64,000 nucleotides of DNA from Rubrivivax sp. (GCA_016790225.1 JAEUOZ010000060.1:103442-167441); one strand, 5' to 3'. Shown: positions 46,436-57,995, numbered from the stretch's first letter. Program-made: numbers and translations. Notes: generated from the letters alone by a model not told the origin.

Positions 46436-48278
46436 TGCCGTATTCCTTCTTCCAGTCGTCGTTGTCGTCAAAGCGGGGCTGCTGCTCCTTGCGCAGCACG
46501 AAGTCCTCCAGCACCAGCACATCCATCTCCGTGCGCATGAAGCAGGTGTAGGCGTCCTTGGGCGAGCACACGATGGGTTCGCCGCGCACATTGAAGGAGG
46601 TGTTCACCAGCACGCCCACGCCGGTGATCTGCTTGAAGGCCTTGAGCAGGCGGTGGAATTCGGGCTGGTCGCGAGCATCGACCGTCTGCACCCGGGCGCT
46701 GTAGTCGACGTGCGTGATCGCCGGCAGATCCGAGCGCGGCTGGTTGACGATGCGCAGCAGGTCGTCGTCGTCATCGCTCTCGAAGAGGCCGGGCAGCATG
46801 GGCAGGCGCTTGTCCTCGCGCACCGGCGCCACCAGCAGCATGTAGGGGCTCTCGCCACGCAGCTCGAAGTGCTGTTCCACGTCCTCGGCCAGCACGGCCG
46901 GGGCAAACGGACGAAACGATTCGCGGTACTTGACCTTGAGGTTGACCTTGCTCTGCGTGTCGCGGCCCCGTGCATCGCCCAGGATGGAGCGCGCGCCCAG
47001 CGACCGTGGGCCAAATTCCATGCGGCCCGAGAAGAAGCCCACGACCTTGCCTTCGGACAAGGCCTGCGCCACCACCTGGGCACGCGCTTCCTTGTCGTTG
47101 ATGCGCTCGGCCGGGTAATCGTGGCGCGTCAGGAAGGCATTGATCTCGCCGTTGCTGAAGGCAGGGCCCAGGTAGCTGCCGTGCTGGCTGTCGCGGCCAT
47201 CGCTGGGCAGCTCCCGCGGCTCGCCGAAGTAGGTGTGATTGACCAGCAGCGCCGCGCCGAGCGCGCCTCCGGCATCGCCGGCGGCCGGCTGGATCCAGAT
47301 GTCGTCGAAGATGCCGGAGCGCTGCAGCACGCCGTTGGCCACGCAGTTCAGCGCCACGCCGCCCGCGAGCACCGCGTGCCGGGCGCCTGTCTGCTCGCGC
47401 GCACGGCGCGCCAGACCCAGCACGGCTTCGGTGGTGACGGCCTGGATCGAGGCCGCCATGTCCATGTCCTTGCGGCGGATGCGGGTCTCGGCCTGGCGGG
47501 CCGGGCCGCCGAAGAGCTCGTCGAACTTCGCATTGGTCATGCGATCGCCGTCGATGAAGCCGAAACAATCCAGATTGAGGCGATAGGAGCCATCCGCCTT
47601 CAGATCGATCAGGTGCTGCTTGATCTTGTCCGCATAGATCGGGCGGCCGTAGGGCGCCAGGCCCATCAGCTTGTATTCGCCGGAATTCACCTTGAACCCG
47701 CAGTAGTAGGTGAAGGCGCTGTACAGCAGGCCCAGCGAATGCGGGTAATCGATTTCCTCGAACAACTCGACCTTGTCGCCCTGGCCATGGCCCAGCGAGG
47801 TGGTCGACCATTCGCCCACGCCATCCAGCGTGAGGATCGCGGCCTCCGGGAAGGGCGAGGGATAAAAGGCCGAAGCCGCGTGCGCCATGTGGTGCTCGGT
47901 GAACAGCACGCGGCCCAGCTTGCCGACCCCGCCCATCGCGTGCTGCACATGATCCTGCACCCAGGCCTTGATGCCCAGAACCGACTGCGCCGCGCGCGAA
48001 AACTGATCCGCCGACGAGGGGCCGGCATACATGCAGTTGCGCACGATGCGGTCCCAGGTATCCATCGCCTTGTCGTAGAACACCACCGCATCCACGTCCG
48101 AAGCCTCGATGCCGGCTTCTTCCAGACAGTAGTTGATGGCGTGGTTCGGAAAGCGCGGATCGTGCCGCTTGCGCGTGAAGCGCTCTTCCTGCGCCGCGGC
48201 GACGACCTGGCCATCCTGGACCAGAGCCGCTGCGGAATCGTGATAGAAGGCGCTGATGCCCAGTATGGTTTTGCTCAT
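46428..48278 (-). CDS. NodU/CmcH-type carbamoyltransferase
   Basis: A 616-residue O-carbamoyltransferase that uses carbamoyl phosphate to carbamoylate a hydroxyl of a sugar or lipid-linked glycan. The start MSKTILGISAFYHDSAAALV is the usual beginning. The ASKHA-like N-terminal domain has FTEHHMAHAASAFYPSPF (metal/phosphate-binding His residues) and LTLDGVGEWST. The YrdC-like C-terminal carbamoyl-binding region has FFSGRMEFGPRSLGARSILG, SFRPFAPAVL and LVNTSFNVRGEPIV. It overlaps the upstream SGNH gene by four bases and the downstream small gene by eight. Its target is probably the surface polysaccharide. Confidence 0.94.
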   Translation of the reverse strand: MSKTILGISAFYHDSAAALVQDGQVVAAAQEERFTRKRHDPRFPNHAINYCLEEAGIEASDVDAVVFYDKAMDTWDRIVRNCMYAGPSSADQFSRAAQSVLGIKAWVQDHVQHAMGGVGKLGRVLFTEHHMAHAASAFYPSPFPEAAILTLDGVGEWSTTSLGHGQGDKVELFEEIDYPHSLGLLYSAFTYYCGFKVNSGEYKLMGLAPYGRPIYADKIKQHLIDLKADGSYRLNLDCFGFIDGDRMTNAKFDELFGGPARQAETRIRRKDMDMAASIQAVTTEAVLGLARRAREQTGARHAVLAGGVALNCVANGVLQRSGIFDDIWIQPAAGDAGGALGAALLVNHTYFGEPRELPSDGRDSQHGSYLGPAFSNGEINAFLTRHDYPAERINDKEARAQVVAQALSEGKVVGFFSGRMEFGPRSLGARSILGDARGRDTQSKVNLKVKYRESFRPFAPAVLAEDVEQHFELRGESPYMLLVAPVREDKRLPMLPGLFESDDDDDLLRIVNQPRSDLPAITHVDYSARVQTVDARDQPEFHRLLKAFKQITGVGVLVNTSFNVRGEPIVCSPKDAYTCFMRTEMDVLVLEDFVLRKEQQPRFDDNDDWKKEYGND

Positions 48279-49306
48279 GTGGCCAGTGGGATCGACAGAA
48301 CTTGTGAAAAGGAAGGTGCCAGCACCTGTGCCAGCACTTCGTTGCCGGCCTTGGTCAGGTGCCCGTCGTTGGGGTAGTACAAGGCCTTGCGCTCGCCCAG
48401 GGGCCGCGCCATCAGGCCTTCCAGCGGGTCGATGAAACGGCCGCCGGCGGACTCTGTCGCCTCGCGCAGCCGCGCCTGATAAGGCTTTGCGCTGGCCAGC
48501 CCGTAGACATAATGGTGCAAGGGAATGGGCATCAGCAGCACCGGCTTCGGATGCCCGGCAATCCATTGCCGGATCAGCGCACGCATCACCTGCCAGGCAG
48601 GGTGATCGGGATCATCGTATTCCTTGACCGGCTGATATCCCGTGAGCTTGAGAAACTGATCCTTCAAGCCGCTGCGGACAAACAGAGAATCGAACTTCGG
48701 GTGATTCTTGAGCTGGTTGTAGCGCTTCTTCAGACGGGGAAACCGTTCAGTGACGAAGATGTGCGAACGCTGGTCTTCGCTGAGTTCAGCGGGATCGACC
48801 GGCAGCTTGGGCGGCGGCACGCCGTGAAGCTGCAGCGCCTGACCTTCCAGCGTGTAGTAAGGCTTGGCGTAGAGCACATTCTCGCCGGCCTCGTTGTGAA
48901 AATAGCGGTAGCGTGAACCGACGCGCCGCACATTCTCGACAAACACGGCGATCACCAGCAGATCGTGATCGATGTTCTGCGCAAATTCCTTGTAGATCAG
49001 GTAGTGCTGATCGAGACCGGTTGCCGGCAGTCCGAAATTGAAGAATTCGCAACCCGGCAGCAGTTTTTCCAGATAATCGCTGTAGCGCTGCCCGTTGGAA
49101 ACACCTTCACCGGCCGTGAAGGAATCGCCAAAAAGAAGGACGCGCTTCTTGCCGGGTTTCTTTGCAGCATCAAACGGCCGGTCACTCCTGAAACCGGTCT
49201 CGTTGGTGCGGATCAGATAACCACCCCCTTCATGCGGCATGCGGACCTTGGTTTCCGGAATGAACCGAAAACCAATCACCGGGTGGTATTCGTAAATCTG
49301 CCGCAT
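48275..49306 (-). CDS. SGNH-hydrolase-like protein of glycan-modification operon
   Basis: A 343-residue soluble protein of the SGNH/GDSL hydrolase superfamily. Block I is KKRVLLFGDSFTAGEGVSNG (Ser in G-D-S-F). Block III is NFGLPATGLDQHY (G-x-x-x-x-x-D), and the catalytic Asp/His pair is in YYPNDGHLTKAGNEVLA. The start MRQIYEYHPVIGFRFIPETK was chosen by its conserved Y-E-Y-H-P-V-I-G-F; upstream sequence is low quality. It may de-O-acetylate or acylate a glycan. It is the first gene of the four-gene operon ending with the deacetylase. No signal peptide was seen. Confidence 0.82.
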   Translation of the reverse strand: MRQIYEYHPVIGFRFIPETKVRMPHEGGGYLIRTNETGFRSDRPFDAAKKPGKKRVLLFGDSFTAGEGVSNGQRYSDYLEKLLPGCEFFNFGLPATGLDQHYLIYKEFAQNIDHDLLVIAVFVENVRRVGSRYRYFHNEAGENVLYAKPYYTLEGQALQLHGVPPPKLPVDPAELSEDQRSHIFVTERFPRLKKRYNQLKNHPKFDSLFVRSGLKDQFLKLTGYQPVKEYDDPDHPAWQVMRALIRQWIAGHPKPVLLMPIPLHHYVYGLASAKPYQARLREATESAGGRFIDPLEGLMARPLGERKALYYPNDGHLTKAGNEVLAQVLAPSFSQVLSIPLAT

Positions 49307-49608
49307 GCAAAGCCGCTTCAGGGAAAGCCCGGAAGTGTAGCGGCGCCCACCACGAGCCCCAGCGCACGGGCAAGGGGCAAACGCCCCTTGTCCTTGGGGG
49401 GACATGGGCGGCGCGACGCCGAAAGTGTGCATTTCCGTGATCGGCCCGGCGCGAGCCCCCTGGCCCGCAGAGCCGCTGAGCTTGGTGGCTCTGCCGTCAG
49501 GCCCAGGCCTTGCGGCACTTCCTGGCCGTCTCGACCCGTTCTTGCATCACCTGGGCCGCTTCGATGGAGCCTGATCGCAGGATCCCTGCCCCAAGCCATG
49601 CAGCCATG
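49307..49608. other. Intergenic region between SGNH gene and tRNA-Ser
   Basis: About 300 bases without a gene I can support; minus-strand open frames here are tRNA-related artefacts or low complexity. It contains the promoter region of the SGNH operon and the place where codon preference begins to change. Confidence 0.4.
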
Positions 49609-49632
49609 AAAAACGCCCGCGGCTCGCGGGCG
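49609..49632 (-). terminator. Terminator of tRNA-Ser transcript
   Basis: A perfect 8-bp stem, CGCCCGCG/CGCGGGCG with a three-base loop, is followed by five T residues on the minus strand. It lies directly after the tRNA 3' end. Confidence 0.9.
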
Positions 49633-49639
49633 TGTTTGC

Positions 49640-49730
49640 TGGCGGAAAGGGAGGGATTCGAACCCTCGGTACGGTAAAACCGTACACCGGATTTCGAGTC
49701 CGGCGCATTCGACCACTCTGCCACCTTTCC
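49640..49730 (-). tRNA. tRNA-Ser(CGA)
   Basis: The reverse complement folds into a long-variable-arm tRNA: acceptor stem GGAAAGG pairs with CCTTTCC, discriminator G and encoded CCA follow. The anticodon stem CCGGA/TCCGG encloses CT-CGA-AA, giving anticodon CGA at 49694-49696 (reads UCG). A variable arm (GTGTACGGTTTTACCGTAC) pairs internally, as expected for serine tRNAs. The T-arm carries GGTTCGAATCC. It is about 100 bases downstream of the hydratase gene. Confidence 0.97.
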
Positions 49731-49831
49731 TGCACCGGCACTGCGCTTGGCAGGGCCGCCCTGGGGTCGTCGGGGAGGCGCATTGTAGGGGCGCCTTGGG
49801 CCTCGTCAGGGTGCCTCGTCGCCAGCCGGGT

Positions 49832-52104
<2,273 letters not shown>

Positions 52105-52194
52105 TCACGCCCGCCGTCACGCCCGCCGTTTGCGCACGCCCTTCCGGCGCCGTCGGCAAGCAGGCCTTGCGCCCGCGGATCGGACCGGCGGCCG

Positions 52195-53280
52195 TCAGGA
52201 TCGCGACGCCGCCACTTCGCTCATGCTGCGGTCGCCCAGGCCGCGCGGCAGCGGGAAGTGCACGTCCTCGACGACGCCGCTCATCTGCCGCACCGACACC
52301 GCGCCCAGCTCGCGCAGGCGCGCGATGACCTGCTGCACGAGGATGTCCGGGGCCGAGGCGCCTGCCGTGAGGCCGACACGCGCGCCGCGGTCCAGGCCTT
52401 CGAACCACGCACTCTGCAGGTCGTCGGCGCTGTCCACCATGTACGCCGGCGTGCCCAGCCGGCCGGCGAGCTCGCGCAGGCGGTTGCTGTTGCTGCTCGT
52501 GGGGCTGCCCACCACCACCACCACGTCCACCGCGGGCGCCAGCACCTTCACCGCGTCCTGTCGGTTCTGCGTGGCGTAGCAGATGTCCTGCTTCTTCGGC
52601 TCGCGCACGTGCGGGAACCGCTCCTTCACCGCAGCCAGGATCTCGGCCGCGTCGTCCACCGACAGCGTGGTCTGCGTCACCACGGCGAGCCGTTCGCCGC
52701 GCGGCGCCACGCGGGCCACGTCACCCACCTCCTCGACGAGGTAGATGCCCTCGGAGAGTTGGCCCATCGTGCCCTCGACCTCGGGGTGGCCCTTGTGCCC
52801 GATCATGATGAACTCGTAACCTTCCTTGGCCAGCTTGGCCACCTCCACGTGCACCTTGGTCACGAGCGGGCAGGTGGCGTCGAAGACCTGGAAGCCGCGC
52901 TGCGCGGCCTCGCTGCGCACGGCCTTGCTCACGCCGTGGGCGCTGAAGACGAGCGTGGCGCCGGGCGGCACCTCGGCCAGGTCCTCGATGAAGATGGCGC
53001 CCTTCACCTTGAGGTCGTTGACGACGTAGGTGTTGTGCACGATCTCGTGCCGCACGTAGATCGGCGCGCCGAAGCGCTGCAGCGCGCGCTCGACGATCTC
53101 GATGGCGCGGTCGACGCCGGCGCAGAAACCGCGCGGCTCGGCGAGCAGCACTTCGCCGATCGGGCCGCTCGAGGTGCTGGAGGCCTTCGAAGCATTCGAG
53201 CCAGTGGCGACGTCCAGCCCGTTGATTGGGTTGGGGCCGGCCAGGCCGGTGGTGTCGCGGGTAGGCAGGTCGGTGCTCAC
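52195..53280 (-). CDS. ispH: 4-hydroxy-3-methylbut-2-enyl diphosphate reductase
   Basis: A 361-residue iron-sulfur enzyme of the non-mevalonate isoprenoid pathway, making IPP and DMAPP. Cluster cysteines are in [32 protein letters not shown] and [13 protein letters not shown]. The proton-relay histidines appear in [16 protein letters not shown] and [11 protein letters not shown], and [10 protein letters not shown] is conserved. Translation starts with GTG overlapping the FkpB stop (GTGA). An N-terminal extension of about 40 residues (Ser/Thr/Gly/Asn-rich) precedes the core. The fkpB-ispH pair is a common Proteobacterial arrangement. Confidence 0.97.
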   Translation of the reverse strand: MSTDLPTRDTTGLAGPNPINGLDVATGSNASKASSTSSGPIGEVLLAEPRGFCAGVDRAIEIVERALQRFGAPIYVRHEIVHNTYVVNDLKVKGAIFIEDLAEVPPGATLVFSAHGVSKAVRSEAAQRGFQVFDATCPLVTKVHVEVAKLAKEGYEFIMIGHKGHPEVEGTMGQLSEGIYLVEEVGDVARVAPRGERLAVVTQTTLSVDDAAEILAAVKERFPHVREPKKQDICYATQNRQDAVKVLAPAVDVVVVVGSPTSSNSNRLRELAGRLGTPAYMVDSADDLQSAWFEGLDRGARVGLTAGASAPDILVQQVIARLRELGAVSVRQMSGVVEDVHFPLPRGLGDRSMSEVAASRS

Positions 53281-53729
53281 AACACCCCCAGCAGCTTGAC
53301 ATCGAAGCGCACGGCCCGGCCCGCGAGCGGGTGGTTGAAGTCGAAGAGCAGCCAGTCGGGGCCGCATTCGCGCACCACACCGGCGTAGCGGCCCTGACCG
53401 TCGGGCGTGGGGAACTCGACGACGTCGCCGACGCCGTAGTCGGCATCGGGGTCGCCGAGGTCGCGCAGCAGGGCGAGCTTCACGCGCTGCAGGAGCTCGG
53501 GATTGCGCTCGCCGAAGGCCGCGCCGGCCGGAAGGTCGAAGCTGGCGGCGGCGCCCTCTTCGAGCCCGAGCAGATGCGCCTCGATGGCCGGCGAGAGCTG
53601 GCCGGCACCGATGGACAGCGTCGCCGGCTTGTCGGCGAAGGTATCCACCACCGGCTGCCCATCGGGGCCGGCGAGGCGGTAGTGCAGGGTCAGGAACGAC
53701 CCCGGTTCGACACGTAGAGGGTGGGCCAT
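53277..53729 (-). CDS. fkpB: FKBP-type peptidyl-prolyl isomerase, SlpA/FkpB type
   Basis: A 150-residue cytoplasmic PPIase. The FKBP core carries [20 protein letters not shown] and, in the IF (insert-in-flap) part, [20 protein letters not shown]. The second half has [19 protein letters not shown] and [20 protein letters not shown], the SlpA C-terminal signature with N-H-P-L-A-G. The protein length and F-D-N/F-N-H-P-L-A-G motif place it with SlyD/SlpA folding helpers. It is coupled to ispH through GTGA and ends about 175 bases from the divergent radC start. Confidence 0.93.
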   Translation of the reverse strand: MAHPLRVEPGSFLTLHYRLAGPDGQPVVDTFADKPATLSIGAGQLSPAIEAHLLGLEEGAAASFDLPAGAAFGERNPELLQRVKLALLRDLGDPDADYGVGDVVEFPTPDGQGRYAGVVRECGPDWLLFDFNHPLAGRAVRFDVKLLGVL

Positions 53730-53904
53730 CGAATTGGGGAACCAGGGGGGAGCCGGCGGGCCGACTTCAGAGGGCGATCGGTGGAGGGTGTTCCGGCGCG
53801 CCGACGAGGCGAGGGCCTCACATAGACTGGGGCGGATTCTAGCGACGGCCCCCGGCGGGCCTGCCCGACCCGACCCTTGCCTGGGCCCACGCGGCCTGCC
53901 CCCA

Positions 53905-54585
53905 ATGCTGAAGCAATTGCCCACCGAGGAGCGCCCGCGCGAGAAGTTGCTCGCGCGCGGCAGCCAGGCGCTCGCCGACGCCGAGTTGCTGGCGCTGCTG
54001 CTGCGCACGGGCTCGCGTGGCGTCGGCGTGCTCGAACTCGCACGCCAGGTGCTCGATCGCTGCCAGGGCTTCGCCGGGCTGCTGGGGTGCACACCGGAGC
54101 GCCTCGTCGCGCTCAAAGGGCTGAGGGGTCTCGGCCCTGCCAAACGGGCCGAGCTGCTGGCCGTGATGGAGATTGCGCGGCGGGCGCTCGCGCAGCCGCT
54201 GGCCGCGGCGCCGGTGTTCGACGCGCCGGCCAAGCTCAAGGACTATGTCGCCCTGCACCTGGGCGGCCTCGGGCGCGAGGTGTTCGCCGTCGTCTTTCTC
54301 GACAACCAGCATCGCCTCGTGGCGATGGAGCAGATGTTCCAGGGCACGCTCAACCAGACCGGCGTGCACCCGCGCGAGATCGTGCGCCGGGCGATGGAGC
54401 TGAACGCCGCGGCCGTGGTGCTGGCGCACAACCATCCTTCGGGCCTGGCCGAGCCCTCGCGCGCCGACGAATTCGTGACACAGGCGTTGAAGTCGGCGCT
54501 GCAACTGGTGGACGTGCGGGTGCTCGACCACCTCGTGGTCGGGCGCGGGCAGGTGGTCTCGTTTGCTGAACGAGGGCTGCTTTGA
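53905..54585 (+). CDS. radC: RadC-family JAMM-domain protein
   Basis: A 226-residue protein of the UPF0758/RadC family. Residues 20-75 form helix-hairpin-helix segments ([35 protein letters not shown]). The C-terminal JAMM/MPN+ domain carries [14 protein letters not shown], with the metal-binding His residues and Asp, after [18 protein letters not shown]. The N-terminal start [20 protein letters not shown] is conserved. The historical link to recombination repair is doubtful; the domain suggests a metalloprotease or nuclease-like role. The next gene begins in its stop codon region. Confidence 0.93.
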   Translation: MLKQLPTEERPREKLLARGSQALADAELLALLLRTGSRGVGVLELARQVLDRCQGFAGLLGCTPERLVALKGLRGLGPAKRAELLAVMEIARRALAQPLAAAPVFDAPAKLKDYVALHLGGLGREVFAVVFLDNQHRLVAMEQMFQGTLNQTGVHPREIVRRAMELNAAAVVLAHNHPSGLAEPSRADEFVTQALKSALQLVDVRVLDHLVVGRGQVVSFAERGLL

Positions 54586-55265
54586 GCCGGGACCGGGGCG
54601 GGGCCGGTGGTGGAGGACGTTCGCCGGGTCGCGGCGGCCTCGCGTCGCTCGGCTCGCTGCGCGAGGCCTTGCGCGAGCGCGAGCAACGCGAGGCCGCGCA
54701 ACGCGAACTGGAGGCGGCGCGTAGGCGTGCCGGGGAGCGCGAGCGCCGCGCCTTTGCCGATGCCGTGGGGCCGGTGACGCCGGTGGATGCGGGCAACCGA
54801 CGGCCGCACGATCCGCCGAGCGCCACGCCGGAGCCCCGCCAGCGCGAGCTCGACGAGCAGGCGGCGCTGCGCGAAGCGTGGTCGGACGCGGTGGACATCG
54901 AGTCGCTGCTGCTCACCGACGACGGGCTCGGTTATCGCCGCGAGGGCGTGCCGCCCGACGTGCTGGCGCGCCTGCGGCGCGGGCAATGGTCCATCCAGGG
55001 CCAGCTCGACCTGCACGGCCTGCGCCGTGACGAGGCGCGCGAAGCGGTGTTCGCTTTCCTCGCTGGTGCGCGTCGCCAAGGCTGGCGCTGCCTGCGCGTG
55101 GTGCACGGCAAGGGGCTCGGCTCGCCCGGCCGCGAACCCGTGCTCAAGGCCAAGGTGCAACGCTGGCTGGCGCAGAGCGATGCCGTGATCGCCTTCGCGC
55201 AGGCGAGCGGCCCGCAGGGGGGCGCCGGGGCGTTGATCGTGCTGCTGGGCAGTGCGCCGCGCTGA
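54582..55265 (+). CDS. Smr-domain protein
   Basis: A 227-residue protein with a TTG start that overlaps the radC stop by four bases. The first 130 residues are Arg/Ala/Gly/Glu-rich and partly helical. The Smr domain (about 135-220) shows [19 protein letters not shown] with the L-D-x-H-G signature, then [18 protein letters not shown] with H-G-K-G, then [19 protein letters not shown]. Smr proteins are nucleases of MutS2 or free-standing type acting on DNA or RNA. Translational coupling with RadC suggests joint expression. The initiator TTG makes the exact N-terminus tentative. Confidence 0.9.
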   Translation: MSRDRGGAGGGGRSPGRGGLASLGSLREALREREQREAAQRELEAARRRAGERERRAFADAVGPVTPVDAGNRRPHDPPSATPEPRQRELDEQAALREAWSDAVDIESLLLTDDGLGYRREGVPPDVLARLRRGQWSIQGQLDLHGLRRDEAREAVFAFLAGARRQGWRCLRVVHGKGLGSPGREPVLKAKVQRWLAQSDAVIAFAQASGPQGGAGALIVLLGSAPR

Positions 55266-55322
55266 CGCCGCTGCGGGCTCGGAGGCCCGGGCCGGCGCGC
55301 GCTCGACCCGTGCCAGCCAGCC

Positions 55323-55745
55323 TTAGGCAGCGGCAGCGCGATCGGCCGGGCCGAGGGTCGTGCCCGGCGCGGCGGGCGCGGCCGGCGGCGTGGGCACGGG
55401 CGCCTGGGGCGCGTTGCGCCGCCGGCAATTGGCCTCGTGCTCCAGCCAGTAGACGACGTTGCCGACCACGGCCAGGCTGCCGCTGACGACGAGCGTGGCC
55501 GCACTCACCACGCCCAGCGTGGCCAGCAGGGCCGAGCACTCCTGGCCCGAGCAGCTGTGGAACTGGCCCAGCATCGCGGCCTCCAGCATCACCTCGCGCC
55601 GCATGAGGCGGCAGTCGGGGTCGTAGACGTCGCGCGTCACCGGCACCACCACGCAGCCGGCCAGCGCCCAGGCGGCGACCGCCGCCCCCGCGCGACCACG
55701 CCAGCCCCGCTCCGCCGCCCGCCGGGCCCGAGGCGGGGGGCTCAT
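55323..55745 (-). CDS. Small lipoprotein with C-terminal membrane span
   Basis: A 140-residue protein. The Arg/Ala-rich N-terminus leads to a lipobox LAGC (Cys31) after AAVAAWALAG, giving a predicted lipoprotein. Residues 36-60 carry VYDPDCRLMRREVMLEAAML; Cys pairs occur in HSCSGQECSA. A membrane span (LGVVSAATLVVSGSLAVVGNVVYWL) is followed by a Pro/Ala-rich tail (TPPAAPAAPGTTLGP). I recognise no family. Its start overlaps the globin gene by four bases (ATGA), so it is the last gene of the diguanylate cyclase-FlhG-globin operon. Confidence 0.65.
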   Translation of the reverse strand: MSPPPRARRAAERGWRGRAGAAVAAWALAGCVVVPVTRDVYDPDCRLMRREVMLEAAMLGQFHSCSGQECSALLATLGVVSAATLVVSGSLAVVGNVVYWLEHEANCRRRNAPQAPVPTPPAAPAAPGTTLGPADRAAAA

Positions 55746-56179
55746 CGGTTGCGCATCCAGTCGGCGGTGCCGAAGAAGGCCTCGGCCAGCTTGTCGGCCA
55801 GGCCGGTGTCGACCTGCTCCTCACGCAGGGCCTGCCGCATGCAGGCCATCCACTGGTCCCGCTCGGCCACGTCGATGGCATAAGGCAGGTGCCGCGCGCG
55901 CAGCCGCGGATGGCCGAAGCGGTCGATGTAGTGGTTGGGGCCGCCGAGCCAGCCGCAGAGAAACCAGAAGAGCTTGTCGCGCGAGCCGTCGAGCGTGGAC
56001 GGATGCAGGCGGCGAATGCCGGCGTAAGCCGGCTCCAGGTCCATCAAGTCATAGAAGCGATCGACCAACGACCGGACGCCGGCTTCGCCGCCGAGGCGGG
56101 CAAAGGGCGTGGCGGGGTCGCGGGCGGGTTCGGGGCTGGCGGGGGATGGGTCGGGAACGGGGGTGTCGGCGCTGCTCAC
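55742..56179 (-). CDS. Truncated hemoglobin, group II type
   Basis: A 145-residue globin. After a Pro/Ala/Ser-rich stretch (1-25) the fold is FARLGGEAGVRSLVDRFYDL, with the B/C-helix Phe-Tyr pattern, and then FWFLCGWLGGPNHYIDRFGH. The proximal histidine is in HPRLRARHLPYAIDVAERDQ, the signature of group II truncated globins. The Trp in DQWMACM near the end is also typical. It binds heme and oxygen or NO. It is coupled to FlhG upstream and to the small lipoprotein downstream by ATGA overlaps, which is unusual for a globin. Confidence 0.9.
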   Translation of the reverse strand: MSSADTPVPDPSPASPEPARDPATPFARLGGEAGVRSLVDRFYDLMDLEPAYAGIRRLHPSTLDGSRDKLFWFLCGWLGGPNHYIDRFGHPRLRARHLPYAIDVAERDQWMACMRQALREEQVDTGLADKLAEAFFGTADWMRNR

Positions 56180-57015
56180 GACGGCATTCTGACCGCAGCG
56201 TTGACCAGCGCGATCGCCGCCGCAGTGCCCGGCATCGTCTCCAGCAGCAGCTGGCGGCGCTGCACGGCCTCGCGCACGGCCGGGTCGATGGGAATCTCGC
56301 CCAGCAGTTCCAGCCGCACGGCACCGGTGTTGGTGTCGAGAGTCGGGTTGACGAAACGGTCGACCACCTGCTGCAGTTGCGCGCGCACCGTGCGCCCCTC
56401 GCCGGGGCGGCGAACCTGGTTGACGAGCAGGTGCACCCGCCTGCGGCCCTGCGTGGTGGCCAGCACCTTGATGGTCGCGTAGGCGTCGGTGAGCGAGGTC
56501 GGCTCGGGCGTGGCGATCACCAGCACCTCCGACGCGAGCGAGACGGTGTAGAGCACGACATCGGAGATGCCGGCACCGGTGTCGAGCAGCACATGGTCGA
56601 ACTTCGGCGACACCTCGTTCACGAGCGCCTGCAGCTGCTCGCGCACCTCGGCCGTCATGCGCGAGTACTCGACCATGCCCGAGCCCGCCAGCAGCACAGA
56701 GAAGCCGCCGGGCGCCGGCAGGATGGCCTCGGCCAGCGTGTTCTTGCCCGTGAACACGTCGTGCAGCGTGATCTTGGGGTACAGGTTCAGCACCACGTCC
56801 AGGTTCGCCAGGCCGAGGTCGGCATCGAGCACGAGCACGCGCTTGCCGGCACGGGCCAGGGCCGCGGCCAGGTTGGCGGCGACGAACGTCTTTCCCACCC
56901 CACCCTTTCCACTGGTGATGGCGGTGATGTGCGGCACCGGCACGCCGGTGCGCACCGCACCGCCCTGGGGGGCGGGCGCGGCGGCAGGAGGCAGGTCCGC
57001 GGGTGCGAGGCTCAT
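56176..57015 (-). CDS. flhG: FlhG (MinD-like flagellar number regulator)
   Basis: A 279-residue ParA/MinD-type ATPase regulating flagellar number and placement, usually paired with FlhF. The deviant Walker A is ITSGKGGVGKTFVAANLAAA, the Walker A' strand is VLVLDADLGLANLDVVLNL, and the Walker B region is FDHVLLDTGAGISDVVLYTV. The N-terminal extension (PPAAAPAPQGGAVRTG) is Pro-rich. It starts with ATG, overlapping the GGDEF gene by four bases; its stop overlaps the globin start. A MinD assignment is less likely, since the gene lies beside cheRDB and no minC or minE is seen. Confidence 0.88.
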   Translation of the reverse strand: MSLAPADLPPAAAPAPQGGAVRTGVPVPHITAITSGKGGVGKTFVAANLAAALARAGKRVLVLDADLGLANLDVVLNLYPKITLHDVFTGKNTLAEAILPAPGGFSVLLAGSGMVEYSRMTAEVREQLQALVNEVSPKFDHVLLDTGAGISDVVLYTVSLASEVLVIATPEPTSLTDAYATIKVLATTQGRRRVHLLVNQVRRPGEGRTVRAQLQQVVDRFVNPTLDTNTGAVRLELLGEIPIDPAVREAVQRRQLLLETMPGTAAAIALVNAAVRMPS

Positions 57016-57731
57016 TCGTGGTCCGTCATCGGAAAGGTGTCGAACAGCAGGCGCTTCTCTTCGTTGCTCACCACCGAGATGGCGGCCGGCTCGAGCTGCA
57101 CGAGGTTGCGGCCCTGCGCCTTGGCGCGGTAGAGCTGCTGGTCGGCGCGTTCCAGCCACAGCCCGGGCGTGCTGCGCACCCACTGCGGCGCGAAGGCGCC
57201 GCCGACGCTGGCCGTCACCGGCACCTGCAGCAGCGGGGAAACCTGCACGGGGGTGGACTCGATGCGCCGGCGCACGCGCTCGGCCACCGTCTGCCCAAAG
57301 GCACTGCCACAGTTGGGCAGGATGATGGCGAACTCCTCGCCGCCGACGCGGGCCACGAGGTCCATCGGGCGCACGCTGTCCAGCAGGGCCAGCGCAACGG
57401 CACGGATCACCTCGTCACCGGCACCGTGGCCGTGGGTGTCGTTGACGCGCTTGAAATGGTCGATGTCCAGCACCAGCAGCAGCGCCGGCTCGCCGCTGCG
57501 CGCGACACGGTCGGCCTCGCGCGCCAGGGCCAGTTCGAAGGCGCGGCGGTTGGCCAGCCCGGTGAGTGCGTCGCGGCTGGACAGCTCCACGAGCGCATCG
57601 ATGAGCCCCTGCACCCAGGGCGCGCTGCCCGGCACGCCTTCCGGCGGCGTGCGCCCTGACTGGGCGAGCAACTGCAGGGCCTGCTCCAACTGGAGCGGAC
57701 CCGGCAATGGGGTGGAGGAAGGGCTCTTCAA
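57012..57731 (-). CDS. Diguanylate cyclase (GGDEF domain)
   Basis: A 239-residue soluble diguanylate cyclase making c-di-GMP. The N-terminal 65 residues (LEQALQLLAQSGRTPPEG, WVQGLIDALVELSS) form a helix that probably mediates dimerisation. The GGDEF domain begins SRDALTGLANRRAFELALAR, with the N-terminal signature; the catalytic motif is ARVGGEEFAIILPNCG (G-G-E-E-F). There is no obvious RxxD I-site directly upstream (RPMDLV reads R-P-M-D, the expected place), so the inhibitory site may be present as RPMD. It is coupled to flhG by ATGA, linking c-di-GMP and flagellar control. Confidence 0.93.
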   Translation of the reverse strand: MKSPSSTPLPGPLQLEQALQLLAQSGRTPPEGVPGSAPWVQGLIDALVELSSRDALTGLANRRAFELALAREADRVARSGEPALLLVLDIDHFKRVNDTHGHGAGDEVIRAVALALLDSVRPMDLVARVGGEEFAIILPNCGSAFGQTVAERVRRRIESTPVQVSPLLQVPVTASVGGAFAPQWVRSTPGLWLERADQQLYRAKAQGRNLVQLEPAAISVVSNEEKRLLFDTFPMTDHE

Positions 57732-57995
57732 GAGCTGTGGTGATGCAGTTGGGAGCTTGCAGTTGGGAGCTGTCGGGCACCCGTGGCGCGCCGGAGGAGG
57801 CCTGGGGGGCCACGCTCGAATTTCAGTCTAGCAGCGCCCCATGCCGCCGTTGCCGCGGAACAGTGGGCGCTTGGCCGCCCTGTTCGACCCTTGAGCGACG
57901 GCCTTTCCGGCCGAAAACAACGGGTGGGGCAGCGGTGCCCCGAGTTCGACGCGAGCCTCCGGCGCGTCCCGAAGCGCGCATCCGACCCTCAGACC

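Noticed and set aside
49497..49724. Small minus-strand reading frame beginning MAEWSNAPDSKSG
   Set aside because: It is the translation of the tRNA-Ser gene and flank, a familiar artefact, not a protein.
56176..57015. Assignment as MinD
   Set aside because: No minC or minE is adjacent and the position beside cheRDB and a diguanylate cyclase fits FlhG better.
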